Assembly (NCBI GenBank): GCA_964411675.1 | Contig: CAYPLR010000007.1 | Location: 1-50,059, forward strand | DNA from: JAAYBG01 sp964411675 | GTDB taxonomy: Bacteria; Bacillota_I; Bacilli_A; ML615J-28; CAG-698 | Direction: 5' to 3' | DNA: 50,059 bases | In this document: positions 35,481-44,319 of the stretch, in pieces | Position numbering within the stretch: position 1 is the stretch's first letter | How the letters are laid out: each line of letters starts with the position of its first letter | Position numbers and translations under genes: made by a program | The notes under the pieces: model-generated | What the model was told of the DNA's origin: nothing | The model's database searches: none | Seen by the model: the letters and a program-made list of their open reading frames with translations, nothing else

Positions 35481-36193
35481 TGAAGTCCTCCAAAGCGGCG
35501 ATTACGCCTTTGATACTCATCGACAGCTTTATCTAAATCTCTTCTTTTAAAATCTGGCCATAAAGTATCCGTAAAATACAGTTCGCTATAGGCAATCTGC
35601 CAAAGCATAAAATTACTAATTCTTATTTGGTTACTTGTTCTAATCAACAAATCAACCATTGGTAAATCCTTTGTGTATAAATAATGATAAAACAAATTTT
35701 CGTCGAGATCATCAATCTTAATCTTGTCTTCTTTGATATCTGTTGCTATCATTTTAGCTGCATTAACAATTTCGTCTTTCCCACCATAATTAAAAGCAAG
35801 TGTAAAATGAATGTTATTATTTTCTTCTGTTTCTATTTCAACTTCTTTAATTTTCTTTAGAAGGTCTTCATTAAGATTGTCTTTACGACCAATTACTCGA
35901 AATCTTACACCATTATCACGCATTGTCTTACGATAAGTTTCCAAAAACTGATTGGGTAATTTCATCAAGTAGTCAACTTCTTCTTTTGGCCTTGACCAAT
36001 TCTCTGTACTAAAGGCAAAAACAGTTAAATACTCGACACCGATTTGTTGGCAATATTTAACCATATTAATCAAGGTTTGAACACCTTTTCGATGTCCTAG
36101 ATTTCGCGGTAATCCCCGTTTTTTTGCCCAAGTACCATTACCATCCATGATTATGGCAATATGTTTTGGGTTTTTTTCTTTTGTGTTATCCAT
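35477..36193 (-). CDS. uppS: Undecaprenyl (polyprenyl) diphosphate synthase
   Basis: This cis-prenyltransferase makes the C55 lipid carrier for cell-wall polymers from IPP and FPP. Signature blocks are HIAIIMDGNGTWAKKRGLPRNLGHRKG, FAFSTENWSRPKEEV, DLLIRTSNQIRISNFMLWQIAYSELYF and the ending DLDKAVDEYQRRNRRFGG. The conserved TSGE is replaced by TSNQIRIS, and Asn replaces Arg in MDGN(G)R. I start at the ATG at 36193 (238 aa); the GTG at 36202 is part of the AAGGTG Shine-Dalgarno. It is first gene of an eight-gene operon. Confidence 0.94.
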   Translation of the reverse strand: MDNTKEKNPKHIAIIMDGNGTWAKKRGLPRNLGHRKGVQTLINMVKYCQQIGVEYLTVFAFSTENWSRPKEEVDYLMKLPNQFLETYRKTMRDNGVRFRVIGRKDNLNEDLLKKIKEVEIETEENNNIHFTLAFNYGGKDEIVNAAKMIATDIKEDKIKIDDLDENLFYHYLYTKDLPMVDLLIRTSNQIRISNFMLWQIAYSELYFTDTLWPDFKRRDLDKAVDEYQRRNRRFGGLQ

Positions 36194-36283
36194 CAACTTC
36201 ACCTTCTATATATTATACATTATATTCCTCTTTTTTTCTAGATATATTACATTTTTATTCAGCAAAAACTAGTAAAAATGTCA

Positions 36284-36314
36284 TAAAAAGAGCGCTTAAT
36301 TTAATGAGCGCTCT
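36284..36314 (-). terminator. Terminator of pyrG
   Basis: 8-bp stem agagcgct/agcgctct with a 10-nt loop and U-run on the minus strand, 11 nt after the pyrG stop. Confidence 0.85.
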
Positions 36315-36324
36315 AAATCTATTT

Positions 36325-37920
36325 CTATTTTTTTATACAAGCTCCAAGAAATCCTAAAAATAAAGGATGGGCTCGTTGTGGTCGTGATAAAAATTCAGGA
36401 TGGAACTGACAAGCAACAAACCAAGGATGATCCACAATTTCCACTATTTCTACAAGGTTTGTTTGTGGGTTTATTCCAGAAGCAATCATACCTGATTTTT
36501 CTAAAACTTCCAAGTATTGATTATTGAATTCATAACGATGACGATGGCGTTCTTTGATTTCTGTTTTTTGATACATTTGATAAGCAAGAGTTTCTTTCTT
36601 AATCATGCAATCATATAAACCTAGACGCAAAGTCCCTCCCAATGAAATACCTTTATATTGCTCAGGTAAGTAATCAATGACTGGATGTTTCGTGTTTTCA
36701 TCGAACTCAGTTGAATTGGCATCTTTCAAGCCAACGACATTTTGCATATATTCAACAACAGCAATTTGCATTCCTAAACAAATACCAAAATAAGGGATTT
36801 TATGATTACGAGCATAGTTACATGCTAATATTTTACCTTCAACTCCACGAGGGCCAAAGCCTCCAGGGACTAAAATTCCTTGTGCGTTTTGCAATAATTC
36901 ATTCACATTTTCGGAATTTACTTTTTCAGAATTAATCCAGTCAATGTTTATTTTTTTACCAAAATGGTAACCAGCATGTTTCAATGCTTCACTAATGGAT
37001 AAATAAGCATCATGTAAATCCGCGTATTTCCCTACTAATGCAATTTTAATTTCCCCAGATAGTTTTTTAACTCTTTTAATTAATTCGTTCCATTCTTTCA
37101 TATCGATAGGAGCGGTTTCAAATTTAAAATGATTACAAATATATTGATCCACTTTTTGCTTTTCAAATTCGCAAACCATTTCATAGAGAATACTAACATC
37201 CTTTGCAACAACAACAGCATCTCTATCAACATCGCAGAATAAAGAAACCTTATCGCGATAACTATCATCAATATCAACTTCTGAACGTAAGACAATCATA
37301 TCTGGTTGAATTCCAAGTGATCTTAACTCTTTTACACTATGTTGAGTCGGTTTCGTTTTTATTTCATTCGCAGAACGTAAGAAAGGAACTAGTGTAGTAT
37401 GAATATAAAATGTGTTTTCATAACCAACTTCACGACGCCATTGCCTGATTGCTTCTAAAAATGGTTGTGATTCAATATCACCAACAGTTCCACCAATTTC
37501 TGTAATGATAACATCCGCTTGTGAATGTTGAGCAGCACTGCGTATTTTATTTTTAATCTCATTCGTAATATGAGGAATTACCTGTACTGTTCCACCATTA
37601 TAGTCGCCACGTCGTTCTTTTTCGATAACCGATTTATAGATTTTTCCAGAAGTAATATTGGAATCTTTTGATAAGTTTTCATCGATAAAACGCTCATAGT
37701 GACCCAAATCTAGATCGGTTTCTGCTCCATCATCGGTTACAAAAACTTCTCCATGTTGGTAAGGACTCATTGTTCCTGGATCAACATTGATGTATGGATC
37801 AAATTTTTGCATGAAAACCTTCAAGCCTCTATTTTTTAATAATCTTCCTATACAAGATGCTGTAATTCCTTTTCCTAAACTGGAAACAACACCTCCAGTA
37901 ACAAAAATGTACTTTGCCAT
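36325..37920 (-). CDS. pyrG: CTP synthase
   Basis: This enzyme makes CTP from UTP, ATP and glutamine. The N-terminal synthetase domain starts KYIFVTGGVVSSLGKGI and includes HYERFID and the GGTVGDIES loop. The C-terminal class I glutamine amidotransferase carries GGFGPRG, nucleophile Cys in GICLGMQ and the HPEF His/Glu pair. I start at the ATG at 37920 (531 aa) with GAGGAGG upstream. The frame runs on to 37983, but that stretch is the leader with the attenuator hairpin. Expression is probably set by CTP through reiterative transcription. Confidence 0.96.
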   Translation of the reverse strand: MAKYIFVTGGVVSSLGKGITASCIGRLLKNRGLKVFMQKFDPYINVDPGTMSPYQHGEVFVTDDGAETDLDLGHYERFIDENLSKDSNITSGKIYKSVIEKERRGDYNGGTVQVIPHITNEIKNKIRSAAQHSQADVIITEIGGTVGDIESQPFLEAIRQWRREVGYENTFYIHTTLVPFLRSANEIKTKPTQHSVKELRSLGIQPDMIVLRSEVDIDDSYRDKVSLFCDVDRDAVVVAKDVSILYEMVCEFEKQKVDQYICNHFKFETAPIDMKEWNELIKRVKKLSGEIKIALVGKYADLHDAYLSISEALKHAGYHFGKKINIDWINSEKVNSENVNELLQNAQGILVPGGFGPRGVEGKILACNYARNHKIPYFGICLGMQIAVVEYMQNVVGLKDANSTEFDENTKHPVIDYLPEQYKGISLGGTLRLGLYDCMIKKETLAYQMYQKTEIKERHRHRYEFNNQYLEVLEKSGMIASGINPQTNLVEIVEIVDHPWFVACQFHPEFLSRPQRAHPLFLGFLGACIKK

Positions 37921-37940
37921 ATAATTCCTCCTCATTATAT

Positions 37941-37966
37941 AAAAAAATCTCCCATAGGGGAGATTT
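37941..37966 (-). terminator. Attenuator hairpin in pyrG leader
   Basis: 9-bp stem AAATCTCCC/GGGAGATTT with a 4-nt loop and seven U residues on the minus strand, 21 nt before the pyrG start codon. The 5' arm has a CUCCC(C) tract that an extended poly-G 5' end could pair with to block termination. Confidence 0.88.
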
Positions 37967-38029
37967 ATTTTCTTATTGCGCATTCTTTAGCGCCCTTATT
38001 ATTATAGCAAAATTTTTCTTACAAATCAA
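37941..38029 (-). promoter_or_regulatory. pyrG promoter and CTP-sensing leader
   Basis: -35 TTGATT (38024-38029), 17-bp spacer, -10 TATAAT (38001-38006). The expected start is GGGC (37995 downward). In Bacillus, low CTP stalls polymerase after GGG, extra G residues are added, and the poly-G tail pairs with the C/U-rich arm of the terminator. All parts of that scheme are present: the GGGC start, the CUCCC arm and the terminator before pyrG. The promoter overlaps the end of the P-type ATPase gene. Confidence 0.88.
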
Positions 38030-40644
38030 GATATTTTTCTATTTTTAATCAGTTTCGCTATTTCGCTAGCTAGTATCATAACAAATGCCAAACCAAAGCA
38101 TAATCCTAATTGAGTGATAGATAATGCTTCCAGTTTAAAAATTTGCGATAATGGATTGATGTAGATAATTAATAATTGAAGTCCTAATCCCAATAGAAAT
38201 GCTAATAGTAAGTACTTATTATTAAACGTTTGTTTTGAAAATATTGTTCTGTCGTTTTTCACATTAAATGCATGGAATAATTGAACTGTTGCAAGAGTAA
38301 GAAATGCCATTGTTTGTCCTAAATAATTATTAGGATTCCATGTATGACCAATAATATAAGCTACTAGTGTCAATATTCCAATTAAGAAGCCTTGCCATGC
38401 AATAGATAAACCCATTTTGTTGGCAAAGAAGCTTTCTTTTTTATCGCGAGGTTGTTGTTTCATTACCTTTTCATCTGGTTTTTCTAAGCCAATTGCAAAA
38501 GCAGGAAGACTATCCGTGATTAAATTAACCCACAATAAGTGCATTGGTAGTAGAGGAACTCCAAGACTTAAGCTAGTAAAAGCAGTAATTAGTGAAGCAA
38601 ATAAAATTGTAATAATTTCACCTATGTTGCTAGATAGCAAGTACTTCACTGTCTTTTTAATATTTTCATAGATTCCTCTGCCTTCGCGGACAGCATTAAT
38701 GATCGTCGCGAAATTATCATCAACAAGAATCATAGCTGCTGCTTCTTTCGAAACATCAGTTCCAGTAATTCCCATGGCACAACCAATATCCGCTGTTTTT
38801 AAAGCTGGAGAATCATTGACACCATCGCCTGTCATCGCTACTACTTTATTCTTTTTCTGCCACATATCAACGATTCGCACTTTATCTTCTGGTGCTACAC
38901 GAGCATAGACAGAATATTTTTCAATATTTGCAAACAACTCTTCGTTCGTTAATTTATGAAGTTCTTTACTAGTAATCGAATATTCTCCGTCTCGTAAGAT
39001 TCCTAATTCTCTAGCTATTGCAGAAGCAGTGATTACATGGTCTCCAGTAATCATAATGGTTCGCATGCCCGCTGTTCTAGCTACTTGAATGGCTTCCTTT
39101 ACTTCTGGTCGAGCAGGATCAATCATTCCTACCAAACCGACAAAATGATAATTATTTTCTAAATATTCACTATTTAATTGATCTTCGCTAGGAATTTCAT
39201 CCAAATATTTTACCGCAACCGCCAACACACGTAAGGCCTCAATTCCCATTTCTTTGTTTGCTTCCAGTGCTTTTTGCTTGTTGAAGTCATCGAGAGATCG
39301 ATTAATAATAATATCTGGTGCTCCTTTTGTAATCGATAAAATTTCTCCATTATATCTAACTATTACTGTCATCATTTTACGTTCTGAATCAAATGATAAT
39401 TCTTCCAATCGTGGGAAAGATTCATTTATTTCATTGCTATATAACCCAAATTTATTATTTGCTTCGATTAATGCAGTTTCAGTAGGATCACCAATTCTTT
39501 TCTCAACACCATCTATCATTGATATTTTTGCATCGCTACATAAAGCAAAGTAAGTTAACATTTCCTTTTCTTCTGATGTTAAGTCACTATCAATATTTTT
39601 AGTTTCTCGATAATATGTCTTAAGTACAGTCATTTTGTTTTGAGTTAATGTCCCTGTTTTATCACTACAAATAATTGAAGTACATCCCAAGGTTTCTACT
39701 GCTGGTAATCTCTTAACAATTGCTTTTTGCTTAGCCATTTTCTCTACACCAATGGCGAGTACAACAGTTACTACTGTTGATAGTCCTTCTGGAATTGCTG
39801 CTACCGCTAAAGCAATACTGGTTTTAAAGGCCTTCAACATTCCTTCATTACTTCCCAACCACTCTAGTAAAAAAACAATCAAACAAATAAATATCGCTAC
39901 CAAACCAATTGTTTTTCCTATTTGATTTAATTTTAGTTGTAGTGGAGTTGGTTCTGTTTTAGTTTCGATTAGGATAGAAGCAATTTTACCAATTTCTGTA
40001 TTCATTCCTGTCTTGACTACTACAGCTACACCTCTTCCATAAGTAACAAATGTTGATGAAAAAAGCATATTTTTTCGATCTCCAAGAGGAATATTTTCTC
40101 CTTGAATGGCATGAATCGTTTTGTTTACAGGGACGCTTTCTCCTGTTAGAGCACTTTCATCTACTTGTAATTTTGCTTGTTCAATAATTCTAGCATCAGC
40201 AGGAATAAAGTCCCCTGCATCTAAATGGATAATATCACCAGGAACTAACTCAGAGGCTGCTACATTTTGTACTTCTGAATTACGCAGTACTTTTGCATTG
40301 GGACTGGATAGTTTTTTTAATGCTTCCAGTGATTTCTCAGCTTTACTCTCTTGAACAACTCCTAAAATAGCATTGATTAAAACGACAACAAAAATAATTA
40401 AACTTTCAATCCATTCATGAGAATCAACAATAATTGAAATAACAGCAGCGATTAACAGTATAATGATTAAAATATCATTAAATTGTCTTAAAAAACGTAA
40501 AATCCATGGCGTTTTTTTGGCTTCTTTTAACGCATTTAAACCATATTTTTCTCGTCTTTTTATAACTTCTTCCTTAGTTAATCCTCTTTGAGAATCAACC
40601 TGTAATTCTTGTAATACTTCACCGAATTCTTTCTCTACGAACAT
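38026..40644 (-). CDS. P2-type cation ATPase (Ca2+/Mn2+ exporter)
   Basis: This ATP-driven cation pump has 872 residues from the ATG at 40644. Landmarks: TGES actuator (LTGESVPV, about residue 170), phosphorylation motif CSDKTGTLTQNK, and hinge TGDGVNDSPAL. Cation-site residues match SERCA-like pumps: M4 VAAIPEGL, M5 SSNIGEI, M6 NLITDSLPA. Ca2+ is the classical family substrate, but the upstream yybP-ykoY manganese riboswitch suggests Mn2+ export in this cell. The frame is open to 40680, but that part is the riboswitch terminator; GGAGGAG supports 40644. Confidence 0.92.
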   Translation of the reverse strand: MFVEKEFGEVLQELQVDSQRGLTKEEVIKRREKYGLNALKEAKKTPWILRFLRQFNDILIIILLIAAVISIIVDSHEWIESLIIFVVVLINAILGVVQESKAEKSLEALKKLSSPNAKVLRNSEVQNVAASELVPGDIIHLDAGDFIPADARIIEQAKLQVDESALTGESVPVNKTIHAIQGENIPLGDRKNMLFSSTFVTYGRGVAVVVKTGMNTEIGKIASILIETKTEPTPLQLKLNQIGKTIGLVAIFICLIVFLLEWLGSNEGMLKAFKTSIALAVAAIPEGLSTVVTVVLAIGVEKMAKQKAIVKRLPAVETLGCTSIICSDKTGTLTQNKMTVLKTYYRETKNIDSDLTSEEKEMLTYFALCSDAKISMIDGVEKRIGDPTETALIEANNKFGLYSNEINESFPRLEELSFDSERKMMTVIVRYNGEILSITKGAPDIIINRSLDDFNKQKALEANKEMGIEALRVLAVAVKYLDEIPSEDQLNSEYLENNYHFVGLVGMIDPARPEVKEAIQVARTAGMRTIMITGDHVITASAIARELGILRDGEYSITSKELHKLTNEELFANIEKYSVYARVAPEDKVRIVDMWQKKNKVVAMTGDGVNDSPALKTADIGCAMGITGTDVSKEAAAMILVDDNFATIINAVREGRGIYENIKKTVKYLLSSNIGEIITILFASLITAFTSLSLGVPLLPMHLLWVNLITDSLPAFAIGLEKPDEKVMKQQPRDKKESFFANKMGLSIAWQGFLIGILTLVAYIIGHTWNPNNYLGQTMAFLTLATVQLFHAFNVKNDRTIFSKQTFNNKYLLLAFLLGLGLQLLIIYINPLSQIFKLEALSITQLGLCFGLAFVMILASEIAKLIKNRKIS

Positions 40645-40670
40645 TTTTCTCACTCCTCCAAATAAGAAAT

Positions 40671-40702
40671 AAAAAAGCAAAACCTTGCTTATAAGGTCTT
40701 GC
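40671..40702 (-). terminator. Riboswitch terminator before cation ATPase
   Basis: 10-bp stem (GCAAGACCTT with AAGGTTTTGC, one G-U pair), a 6-nt loop and UUUUUU on the minus strand. Its 5' arm is also the 3' conserved segment of the Mn aptamer. Confidence 0.85.
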
Positions 40703-40778
40703 TTATCATCTAAATGACTACTATATCCGGGATTATCCGTGATGTCGAATATAGTATCTTAGCTACTCCCCTTGATAA
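40683..40778 (-). promoter_or_regulatory. Manganese (yybP-ykoY) riboswitch
   Basis: On the minus strand the aptamer begins TCAAGGGGAGTAGCTAAG, the family hallmark, and continues with CATCACGGATAATCCCGG in the metal-binding loops and GCAAGACC at the 3' end, which also forms the terminator stem. This class senses Mn2+ and turns on exporters; a P-type ATPase is a known target in lactic acid bacteria. Confidence 0.88.
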
Positions 40779-40791
40779 AATTTATAATTAA

Positions 40792-40820
40792 ATATTATCA
40801 TAATGAGTTTTTTTTGTCAA
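40792..40820 (-). promoter_or_regulatory. Promoter of cation ATPase
   Basis: -35 TTGACA (40815-40820), 17-bp spacer, -10 TAATAT (40792-40797). It sits immediately after the ileS stop, where I see no strong ileS terminator. Confidence 0.85.
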
Positions 40821-40837
40821 TTGAGAAGTTCAAACTC

Positions 40838-43800
40838 TTAGAATAATTGTTTCAAACCAATCTTTACATTTTCTCCATTGATATTAAATTCTTTTGTTGA
40901 TTCAATCTCTTGATCAAAATGTACTTCGTTTGCTAGAACATCTCGCTTAATACTATCGATATTCTTTTCTATGATTTCTTTAATTTTGTTATTATCAGAA
41001 ACATAAATTTCAATGTGGTCCATCACGTTAAAATTAGATTCTTTTCGTGTTGTTTGAATTTTACTGATAATTTCTCGAACAAAACCTTCTTCAATTAATT
41101 CTGGTGTCAATGTTGTATCCATAACAACTGCTGTATAATTATCAGCTAATGATGAGAATCCTTCTTGTTGAATCACTTCTATTTGTACATCTTCACTGAC
41201 TAATTCAACATCAACATCTCTCACTTTTAGCTTTAAACTACCTGTAGAATCAAGTTCTCTTTTTGCTGCTACTCCATCTATTTCAAGTAATGCATTCTTT
41301 ATATCGTTGATATATTTTCCATACTTAGGACCAACTGTCTTAAAATTTGGTTTAAAACTATACGATATAAATGAACTGATACTATCGGTAAATAAAACTT
41401 CCTTGACATTCAATTCTTCTTCAATAATCTCTATATAGAATTTATCTAATGGCTTCGCAGCTTTCACATACATTTTACTGATTGGTTGACGATTCTTTAT
41501 ATTACAATTATTTCGAACTGCTCGTCCCATCACGACAACGTCCAATACTAATTCCATATTATTCTCTAGATCCTTGTCAATCCACTCTAAAACTGGGGAT
41601 GGATAATTGCATAGATGAACACTTTCTTTTGCTTTTTCATCTACACTTCTTACCACGTTTTGATAAATATCTTCAGTCATAAATGGAATCATTGGTGCAG
41701 CTACCTTGGCAATGGTTACGAGTGCAGTATACAAAGTCATATAAGCATTAATCTTATCTTGTGCCATTCCTTGAGCCCAGAAGCGTTCACGAGAACGACG
41801 AACATACCAATTACTCATCTCATCAACAAAATCTTGTAAAACTCTTGCTGTCTCAATAATCTTATAATTAGCAAGATTGTTGTCTGCTTCCTTCACAACT
41901 GTATTTAACTTAGATAATAACCATTTATCCATCACTGGAAGTAAGTCATATTTTAATTCATACTTCGTTGGATCAAATTGATCAATTTCTGCATATAGTA
42001 CATAAAAGGCATATGTATTCCATAATGTTCTTAAGAATTTTCTTTGCCCTTCAACAACTGCATCTTTATGGAAACGATTAGGAAGCCATGGAGCACTATT
42101 CTCATAAAAATACCAACGAATAGAATCCGCACCAAATTCAGCCAATGCTTCCATAGGATCCACTGCATTTCCTCTTGATTTACTCATTTTTTGTCCATTC
42201 TCATCTTGAACATGTCCTAAGACTATTACATTACGATATGGCGCTTTATTAAAAATAAGTGTTGATATTGCTAATAATGAATAGAACCATCCTCTTGTTT
42301 GGTCAACAGCTTCAGATATGAAATCAGCAGGGAACTGCTCTTGAAATCTTTCTTGATTTTCAAATGGATAATGCCATTGAGCAAAAGGCATCGCTCCTGA
42401 ATCATACCAACAATCAATTACTTCTTCTACTCGATGCATTTCTTGTCCACATTTAGGACAGGTAATAGTAACAGCATCAATATATGGACGATGAAGTTCA
42501 ATATCTTCAGGGCAATTTTTAGACATTTCTTTTAATTCACTAATAGAACCAATTACGTGTTTATGACCACACTGGCATTCCCAAACTGGAAGTGGAGTTC
42601 CCCAATAACGGTTACGACTAATACCCCAGTCTTGAATATTTTCTAACCAATCACCAAATCTTCCTTTACCAATACTTTCTGGAATCCAGTTTATGGTATT
42701 ATTATTTCTAATCAAATCTTCTTTTACATCCGTCATCTTAATGAACCAAGACTCACGGGCATAATAAATTAGTGGTGAATCGCAACGCCAACAATGAGGG
42801 TAACTATGTTCAAACTTATAGACTTTAAATAATAGTCCACGTTCTTTTAAATCTTTTAAGATTGGTTTATCCGCTTTCTTACAGAACATTCCTGCCCAAT
42901 CGGTTTCTTCCGTTAATTCTCCACGAGCATTGACATATTGCACCATTTTTAAACCGTATTTTTTCCCAACATTATAGTCATCTTCACCAAATGCTGGAGC
43001 CATATGAACAATTCCAGTTCCATCTTCTAGGGTAACAAAATCACCGCAGGTAACAAAGAAAGCATTTTTTGCTTTTTCACTGAAGTGAAATAAAGGCTCA
43101 TAATATTTATACTCTAGGTCTTTTCCCAACATTTTTTCTAATACGACATAGTCGCTTTCTAGTACTTTCTCTAGCAAAGCTTCTGCCATATAATAGACTT
43201 CATCATTCTTTTTCACTTTTACATAAGTCATTTTCGGATTTACACAAAGCGCCACATTCGATGGTAATGTCCAAGGAGTTGTTGTCCATGCAAGAAAATA
43301 AGCATCTTCACTCTCTAATTTGAATTTTGCAATAGCTGATTCTTCCTTGACATCTTTATATCCTTGGGCTACTTCATGAGATGAAAGTGGAGTTCCACAA
43401 CGAGGGCAATAAGGAATAATCTTATACCCTTTGTATAATAATTTTCGATCCCAAACCTTTTTTAAGCTCCACCAAACTGATTCAATATATTCATTGTGAT
43501 AAGTTACATAAGGATTTTCAGTATCTACCCAATAACCTACGGTATCAGAAAAATCTTCCCACATGGCTTTGTATTTCCATACACTTTCCTTACATTTTGC
43601 AATAAATGGTGCTAGTCCGTATTCTTCAATTTGCTCTTTGCCATCTATTCCTAAACTTTTTTCTACTTCAATTTCTACTGGTAAGCCATGAGTATCCCAT
43701 CCAGCTTTTCTTAATACATGAGCTCCTTTCATAACATGGTATCGAGGTATCATATCCTTGATTACTCTTGTTAGAACATGCCCTATATGTGGTTTTCCAT

Positions 43801-43951
43801 TTGCTGTTGGTGGACCATCATAAAATGTATAGTTTCTATTTCCTTCTTTTTCAGAAATACTCTTCTCAAAAATCTTGTTTTCTTTCCAAAAATCACGCAC
43901 TGCTTTTTCTCTTTCAACAAAATTCAAATTTGTTGGCACTTTTTTATACAT
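40838..43951 (-). CDS. ileS: Isoleucyl-tRNA synthetase, type 2 (IleS2)
   Basis: This class I synthetase charges tRNA-Ile with isoleucine and edits valine. It has 1037 residues, in the 1030-1050 range of type 2 rather than the roughly 920 of type 1. Its N-terminal block YDGPPTANGKPHIGHVLTRV (HIGH motif) is that of type 2. QKMSKSRGN (KMSKS) is intact. The CP1 editing region, a CPRCGTPLSSHE metal-binding-like pair and a second CPKCG motif are seen. Type 2 enzymes are usually insensitive to mupirocin. GGAGG lies 7 nt upstream of the ATG. It is controlled by its own T-box. Confidence 0.95.
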   Translation of the reverse strand: MYKKVPTNLNFVEREKAVRDFWKENKIFEKSISEKEGNRNYTFYDGPPTANGKPHIGHVLTRVIKDMIPRYHVMKGAHVLRKAGWDTHGLPVEIEVEKSLGIDGKEQIEEYGLAPFIAKCKESVWKYKAMWEDFSDTVGYWVDTENPYVTYHNEYIESVWWSLKKVWDRKLLYKGYKIIPYCPRCGTPLSSHEVAQGYKDVKEESAIAKFKLESEDAYFLAWTTTPWTLPSNVALCVNPKMTYVKVKKNDEVYYMAEALLEKVLESDYVVLEKMLGKDLEYKYYEPLFHFSEKAKNAFFVTCGDFVTLEDGTGIVHMAPAFGEDDYNVGKKYGLKMVQYVNARGELTEETDWAGMFCKKADKPILKDLKERGLLFKVYKFEHSYPHCWRCDSPLIYYARESWFIKMTDVKEDLIRNNNTINWIPESIGKGRFGDWLENIQDWGISRNRYWGTPLPVWECQCGHKHVIGSISELKEMSKNCPEDIELHRPYIDAVTITCPKCGQEMHRVEEVIDCWYDSGAMPFAQWHYPFENQERFQEQFPADFISEAVDQTRGWFYSLLAISTLIFNKAPYRNVIVLGHVQDENGQKMSKSRGNAVDPMEALAEFGADSIRWYFYENSAPWLPNRFHKDAVVEGQRKFLRTLWNTYAFYVLYAEIDQFDPTKYELKYDLLPVMDKWLLSKLNTVVKEADNNLANYKIIETARVLQDFVDEMSNWYVRRSRERFWAQGMAQDKINAYMTLYTALVTIAKVAAPMIPFMTEDIYQNVVRSVDEKAKESVHLCNYPSPVLEWIDKDLENNMELVLDVVVMGRAVRNNCNIKNRQPISKMYVKAAKPLDKFYIEIIEEELNVKEVLFTDSISSFISYSFKPNFKTVGPKYGKYINDIKNALLEIDGVAAKRELDSTGSLKLKVRDVDVELVSEDVQIEVIQQEGFSSLADNYTAVVMDTTLTPELIEEGFVREIISKIQTTRKESNFNVMDHIEIYVSDNNKIKEIIEKNIDSIKRDVLANEVHFDQEIESTKEFNINGENVKIGLKQLF

Positions 43952-43970
43952 ATTTTCCTCCTATTAAATA

Positions 43971-44003
43971 AAAAAACTTCCAACCTAAAAAGGATGAAAG
44001 TTT
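43971..44003 (-). terminator. T-box-controlled terminator before ileS
   Basis: On the minus strand AACTTTCA.TCC pairs with GG.TGGAAGTT around a U-rich loop, followed by seven U residues. Its 5' arm carries the CCTTTTT needed for the antiterminator, so the folds are exclusive. Confidence 0.8.
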
Positions 44004-44205
44004 GGGTTCCATTATACCACCTTTTTACATACTAACATATGCTATCCTAATAACGGGGGATACCGGCACAGCTTACTATTTTCAGCTTGCAACTCCAGAG
44101 TGATCTTTATAAAGGCATACTTTTACTAGTTTTCCACCATCACTAGCTCTCTAAAAATTTTTGCGATTACTACTTTCTCTATCTTTGTTTTTGTTTTTAC
44201 TATAC
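43974..44205 (-). promoter_or_regulatory. T-box riboswitch of ileS
   Basis: The leader fills the 43952-44319 gap together with the promoters. Stem I has AGAGAG and GATGGTGGAAA distal loops (about 44135-44170). The specifier loop reads AAAGATCACTCTGGAG, with specifier ATC (Ile) at 44102-44104. AAAAAGG pairs with CCTTTTT to form antiterminator helix A1. The bulge reads UGGUAUA, not the canonical UGGNACC, though UGGU for the tRNA end is retained. Confidence 0.92.
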
Positions 44206-44206
44206 T

Positions 44207-44235
44207 ATGATACTCTAAATCATGAATTTTGTCAA
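44207..44235 (-). promoter_or_regulatory. Promoter of ileS
   Basis: -35 TTGACA (44230-44235), 17-bp spacer, -10 TATCAT (44207-44212), just upstream of the T-box. Confidence 0.85.
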
Positions 44236-44265
44236 GTGAATATTTCAGTGATAAATAGAATATAC

Positions 44266-44294
44266 TTGGCATGAAACACTATTTTTGATATAAT
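44266..44294 (+). promoter_or_regulatory. Promoter of nuclease-like gene
   Basis: -35 TTGGCA (44266-44271), 17-bp spacer, -10 TATAAT (44289-44294), divergent from the ileS promoter. Confidence 0.8.
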
Positions 44295-44319
44295 GAAATA
44301 AGTAAAAAGGATATTCAAA

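Noticed and set aside
37921..37983. N-terminal extension of pyrG
   Set aside because: It covers the attenuator hairpin; CTP synthases begin at MAKYIFVTGG.
40645..40680. N-terminal extension of the cation ATPase
   Set aside because: It runs into the riboswitch terminator; GGAGGAG supports the ATG at 40644.
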